A DNA stretch of 17,777 bases, from the NCBI GenBank assembly GCA_023229985.1, contig JALNYF010000044.1, positions 1 through 17,777 of the forward strand, given 5' to 3'. Below, piece by piece: positions 14,180 to 17,777 of the stretch. Positions within the stretch are counted from its first letter, which is position 1. Each line of letters begins with the position of its first letter. The notes below the pieces were generated by a model. That model worked only from the letters and a program-made list of their open reading frames with translations, was not told the DNA's origin and did not search any database. The stretch comes from Bacteroidales bacterium. GTDB lineage: Bacteria > Bacteroidota > Bacteroidia > Bacteroidales > WCHB1-69. The position numbers were made by a program, and so were the translations under genes.

Positions 14180-14207
14180 AAAAAAGAGGTCGCAATGCGA
14201 CCTCTTT
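14180..14207 (-). terminator. Terminator of the large adhesin gene
   Basis: AAAGAGGTCGC (14183-14193), loop AAT, GCGACCTCTTT (14197-14207): an 11-bp perfect stem. On the minus strand it is followed by a T-run (A-tract at 14178-14185 on the plus strand), 20 nt after the stop of the adhesin. Confidence 0.8.
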
Positions 14208-14227
14208 GGATATAAAGTAAATCATAA

Positions 14228-17200
14228 TTATCGAACAATCACAACTCTACGTGTCAAAGTAACGTCATTGTTGCGAGCACTTACGACATAAACACCTGCG
14301 GCATAATTTCCACTGCTAACGCGGATAATGCGAGTATCTTCAGTTACGTTCACGTTAAGTTGTTCAACCACTCCACCATCAACATTGGACAAAGCTACTT
14401 GAGTTTCGCCTTCAAATCCGGTAAGTTCTATCGTGAAGTAATCTTGAGCCGGGTTAGGATAGATATTGACTTCCGGAACAATAGTCTGAACGGTAGGAGG
14501 AGTAATGTAATCAAAAGAAATCGGACGCATCGGAATAACCGGACCGGCCCCTTGATTAACGTGGATGAAAATTTCTGCGATATCAAAAACAAGCGGTGTC
14601 AAAGTTGCTTGGTGTCCACCCATTGTACCATCAGAAGGACAATAACCTTGGGTTCCCCATCCTGAACCACCGGTACGTTCTTGTAATTTAGCTAAGATTT
14701 TATAGTCACCGGCTGTTCTCCATTGAGTGACATTAATAAGATTGGCACGTCCATAACTATAGAAAGGAAGTGGAGAAGGAGTTATTACCGGGTTACATGC
14801 ATACTCCGGAGACAAGAAACATAAATTATAATAATCAAAATGACGTGCTACCCCAAGTCCTGCATTAGGATACAAGTTTGGAATAGAAACTTGAGAAGTA
14901 GAAGGGGAAATATAACTAATATTAGATTGATCCAAATAAGTAACATAATTAGGAGTAAAGTAATCGGTAACATTAGAAGGGATCAAAACATAATCACCAA
15001 TACCGCTATCATATCTATAAATTTCATATTCTATCGAAACTTTCGTATCACAATCGGTACAGTTCTTACGAACAAACAATTCATAAATCTTATCTGCACT
15101 ACCGGTTGATACGGTATCATAAATAGCAATTTCTCTTAAAGCATTCGGTTCACCATCTTCTCTAAGTTCGAAGTATGGGTAGTCGGTAACGGTAAGGTGT
15201 AATACCCAAATACTGTCACAACCGAAACCGGTAGTGGTTAAGCTGTCATAGATGTCATATTCCGTCTCACTGTCCGGTAATTCGGCAGCTGGAATAATAC
15301 GGTGTCCTACCCAATTATAATCGAAACCGGAGCAGATACGAGCTGTATCTTCAAAGAAGTAAATCGGATTAACTTGAGAATAAATTGTATCGGTAGCTAC
15401 ACAGTTTGTATCATCAACAACGGTAACAACATAAGCGTAGGAGCCGTCTTCTTCAGCGGTAACAATATTATCAATAGTAGAGGATAATGGAGTAGAAACA
15501 TTGTATTCATCCAAACGTTCCCAAGAATAGTTGTAAGGAGCAGTACCGCCAACAACGGTAGCAGTCGTAGTTACATCGTCAGTTTCGCAAGAACTTGCAT
15601 CGCTGATGCTCAAAGTCGCTACCAATAAGGCGGGTTGAGTAATTTCAAAGGCAACATCGACAAAACATCCATCATCGTCAATTACCGTATAAGTGTAATC
15701 ACCAATAGGTAAAGTATTAATAGTAGCAGCCGTAGCAACAACAGTATATGGCGTGTTCAAGGCACAACTATAAGTATAAGGAGTAGTACCACCAATAGGA
15801 TGTATCGTTGCAACACCGTTAGCCATACCATAACATGTAACATTAACGGTAGAAATAGTGGCGGTCAAAGTTTGCGGAACGGTGATGCTCAATGTAAATG
15901 TACTTGAATTATGACAAGAATCTTCAATCGTTACCGTCACGTCAGTAGTATCGGTGATTACAGTTCCTGCGGGGATATCTTGAGCAACGATTAAGTCCGT
16001 TGTGCAATTGTCCGCGGAATTAGCGCGAACGATGTTCGTTAAATCCGGAACGTTGAAAACACAGCCGCCAACTGAATTAGCCGGTTGATTCGGGATAACG
16101 GCAGTAAACCAAGGTTTAATAGTATCTAATACGTTGAATCTCTGACTAATATTCACGCTATTGCCACAACTGTCGCTAACTGTGTATGTACGAATTACAT
16201 AACGATCACATAAATTAGGTTCGTTCAAAACATCGCTCACAATTACAACGTTGTTGCTCAAATTGCAATCCTCAACAGAAGTAAGTCCTTCTGCAATGAG
16301 GTCATTGATAGTTTCAGCAGTATCAGGATAGATAAAGTTGCAGTTTACATCAACGTAAAGAGTCTGTGTGGAAAGCGTTCCCGTAATGGCAGGAGCAATA
16401 TTATCTAAAATATGGATAGTTTGAACAGCGGTGGTTTCATTGCCACAACTGTCTTTCACGGTATAAGTACGTGTATAGAAACGGTCGCAACTGTTATTGT
16501 TATCTTGAACGTCAGTATAGGTAACTACCGGATCCAAGTTGCAATCTGTGATAGCGGTGATGCCACCAATAGTAATTAATTGTGTAACGCTTACAGCAGC
16601 AGTCGGCAACGTGTAATTACATTCGGCATCCATATAAATCGTAAGGTCTGTCAATTCACCCGTAATGGCTGGATTAATATTATCTAAAACATGGATAGTT
16701 TGAACAGCGGTGGTTTCATTGCCACAACTGTCTTTCACGGTGTAAGTACGTGTATAGAAACGGTCGCAACTGTTATTGTTATCTTGAACGTCATTATACG
16801 TAACTACCGGATCCAAGTTGCAATCTGTGATAGCGGTAATGCCACCAACAGCAATTAATTCTGTAACGCTTTCAGCAGCAGTCGGCAACGTGTAATTACA
16901 TTCGGCATCCATATAAATCGTAAGGTCTGTCAATTCACCCGTAATGGCTGGATGGATATTATCTAAAATATGGATAGTTTGAACAGTGGTTGTTTCATTG
17001 CCACAACTGTCTTTCACCGTATAAGTACGTGTATAGAATCGGTCGCAAGTGTTATTGTTATCTTGAACATCATTGGACGTAACTACCGGATCCAAGTTGC
17101 AATCCGTGATAGCGGTAATGCCACCAATAGCAATTAATTCTGTAACGCTTTCGGCAGCAGTCGGCAACGTGTAATTACATTCGGCATCCATATAAATCGT

Positions 17201-17777
17201 AAGGTCAGTCAATTCACCTGTAATGGCAGGAGCAATATTATCTAAAATATGGATAGTTTGAACAGTGGTTGTTTCATTGCCACAACTGTCTTTCACGGTA
17301 TAAGTACGTGTATAGAAACGGTCGCAAGTGTTATTGTTATCTTGAACGTCATTGGACGTAACTACAGGATCCAAGTTGCAATCCGTGATGGCGGTAATAC
17401 CACCAACAGCAATTAATTCTGTAACGCTTTCGGCAGCAGTCGGCAACGTGTAATTACATTCGGCATCCATATAAATCGTAAGGTCTGTCAATTCACCCGT
17501 AATGGCTGGATGGATATTATCTAAAATATGAATGGTTTGAACAGTGGTTGTTTCATTGCCACAACTGTCTTTCACGGTATAAGTACGTGTATAGAAACGG
17601 TCGCAACTGTTATCGTTATCTTGAACGTCATTATACGTAACTACCTGATCCAAGTTGCAATCCGTGATAGCGGTAATGCCACCAACAGCAATTAATTCTG
17701 TAACGCTTTCGGCAGCAGTCGGCAACGTGTAATTACATTCGGCATCCATATAAATCGTAAGGTCACTCAATTCACCC
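14228..17777 (-). CDS. Large repeat adhesin with HYR-like and SprB-like repeats and T9SS tail (5' end outside window)
   Basis: The 3' 1182 codons of a gene that continues beyond the right edge; no start or signal peptide is in view. From N to C: five 93-aa repeats (DLTIYMDAECNYTLP, then TDCNLD, then CDRFYTRTYTVKDSCGNET), a diverged sixth (about 16110-16385), and a HYR-like domain (about 15875-16110, IEDSCHNSSTFTLSITVP). Then come SprB-type repeats (about 15640-15870, VTCYGMANGVATIHPIGGTTPYTY, and a looser one at 15400-15635), a ~290-residue region of unknown fold, and a T9SS sorting domain (about 14228-14475, VNIYPNPAQDYF to RRVVIVR). Each 93-aa repeat has four Cys, probably disulfide-bonded. 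Likely a cell-surface or secreted adhesin; SprB-type repeats are known from gliding/surface adhesins. No motility role is shown. Confidence 0.88.
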   Translation of the reverse strand, partial: GELSDLTIYMDAECNYTLPTAAESVTELIAVGGITAITDCNLDQVVTYNDVQDNDNSCDRFYTRTYTVKDSCGNETTTVQTIHILDNIHPAITGELTDLTIYMDAECNYTLPTAAESVTELIAVGGITAITDCNLDPVVTSNDVQDNNNTCDRFYTRTYTVKDSCGNETTTVQTIHILDNIAPAITGELTDLTIYMDAECNYTLPTAAESVTELIAIGGITAITDCNLDPVVTSNDVQDNNNTCDRFYTRTYTVKDSCGNETTTVQTIHILDNIHPAITGELTDLTIYMDAECNYTLPTAAESVTELIAVGGITAITDCNLDPVVTYNDVQDNNNSCDRFYTRTYTVKDSCGNETTAVQTIHVLDNINPAITGELTDLTIYMDAECNYTLPTAAVSVTQLITIGGITAITDCNLDPVVTYTDVQDNNNSCDRFYTRTYTVKDSCGNETTAVQTIHILDNIAPAITGTLSTQTLYVDVNCNFIYPDTAETINDLIAEGLTSVEDCNLSNNVVIVSDVLNEPNLCDRYVIRTYTVSDSCGNSVNISQRFNVLDTIKPWFTAVIPNQPANSVGGCVFNVPDLTNIVRANSADNCTTDLIVAQDIPAGTVITDTTDVTVTIEDSCHNSSTFTLSITVPQTLTATISTVNVTCYGMANGVATIHPIGGTTPYTYSCALNTPYTVVATAATINTLPIGDYTYTVIDDDGCFVDVAFEITQPALLVATLSISDASSCETDDVTTTATVVGGTAPYNYSWERLDEYNVSTPLSSTIDNIVTAEEDGSYAYVVTVVDDTNCVATDTIYSQVNPIYFFEDTARICSGFDYNWVGHRIIPAAELPDSETEYDIYDSLTTTGFGCDSIWVLHLTVTDYPYFELREDGEPNALREIAIYDTVSTGSADKIYELFVRKNCTDCDTKVSIEYEIYRYDSGIGDYVLIPSNVTDYFTPNYVTYLDQSNISYISPSTSQVSIPNLYPNAGLGVARHFDYYNLCFLSPEYACNPVITPSPLPFYSYGRANLINVTQWRTAGDYKILAKLQERTGGSGWGTQGYCPSDGTMGGHQATLTPLVFDIAEIFIHVNQGAGPVIPMRPISFDYITPPTVQTIVPEVNIYPNPAQDYFTIELTGFEGETQVALSNVDGGVVEQLNVNVTEDTRIIRVSSGNYAAGVYVVSARNNDVTLTRRVVIVR
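16385..17777 (-). repeat. Tandem 279-bp coding repeats
   Basis: The plus-strand anchor GTAAGGTC recurs at 16641, 16920, 17199, 17478 and 17757, exactly 279 bp apart (93 codons). Copies are nearly identical at DNA level. Differences are concentrated at a few sites (for example His/Ala/Asn before PAITG, and SND/YND/YTD before VQDN). The array reaches the window edge, so the total copy number is unknown. The period is constant and in frame. Confidence 0.92.

Noticed and set aside
16385..17777. CRISPR-like periodicity.
   Set aside because: The 279-bp unit is coding throughout, in frame, with no short-repeat/unique-spacer pattern.

Overview
The window reads as a Bacteroidota (Bacteroidales-like) chromosome segment. 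Supporting signs are Por/type IX secretion (T9SS) C-terminal sorting domains on several exported proteins, a FISUMP domain, SprB-type repeats, and three promoters with the Bacteroidota pattern TTG-N19-TAnnTTTG. It could come from a metagenome assembly, so sharp junctions should be treated with caution. I cannot name a species.

Left part (about 1-5216): a complete diversity-generating retroelement (DGR). A promoter and a ~185-nt leader precede a small T9SS-exported protein (223-711). Next comes the 616-aa target protein (751-2601): signal peptide, five fibre-like VSAFxNDAxY(I/L/V)T repeats, coiled coil, Fn3-like domain and C-terminal FISUMP domain. Its last 64 codons are the variable region VR (2407-2598). 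About 330 bp downstream lies the template repeat TR (2933-3124). VR and TR are collinear over 192 bp and differ at 16 positions, all of which are adenines in TR. Between and around them are nested inverted repeats and a boxA-like motif. The machinery follows: a MutS-I-like/Avd-like accessory protein (3305-4015) and a DGR-type reverse transcriptase with a YVDD active site (4032-5216).

Middle (5217-7373): a fragment of a phage tail module with the same GC-rich, ATA- and AGG-rich codon style as the reverse transcriptase. It has a tail-completion-like protein, a small unknown protein, a protein in the position of a tail chaperone, and the coiled-coil N-terminus of a tape-measure protein. The tape-measure frame runs without interruption into the last 46 codons of comM/yifB (Mg-chelatase-like C-terminal domain). 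This chimeric junction near 7233 marks where the foreign/GC-rich block meets AT-richer host sequence.

Right part (7374-17777): AT-richer host genes. On the plus strand are ackA (acetate kinase) with a clear promoter and terminator, and an AlkD-like DNA glycosylase. On the minus strand are a small T9SS protein, a two-gene operon (GH3 beta-N-acetylglucosaminidase fused to a serine beta-lactamase-like hydrolase, then a SAM hydroxide adenosyltransferase), and the 3' part of a very large T9SS adhesin. The adhesin carries near-identical 279-bp (93-aa) tandem repeats and runs off the right edge.

The most interesting content is the DGR diversifying an exported bacterial surface protein, its hairpin-rich noncoding region, its adjacency to phage tail genes, and the tape-measure::comM fusion.
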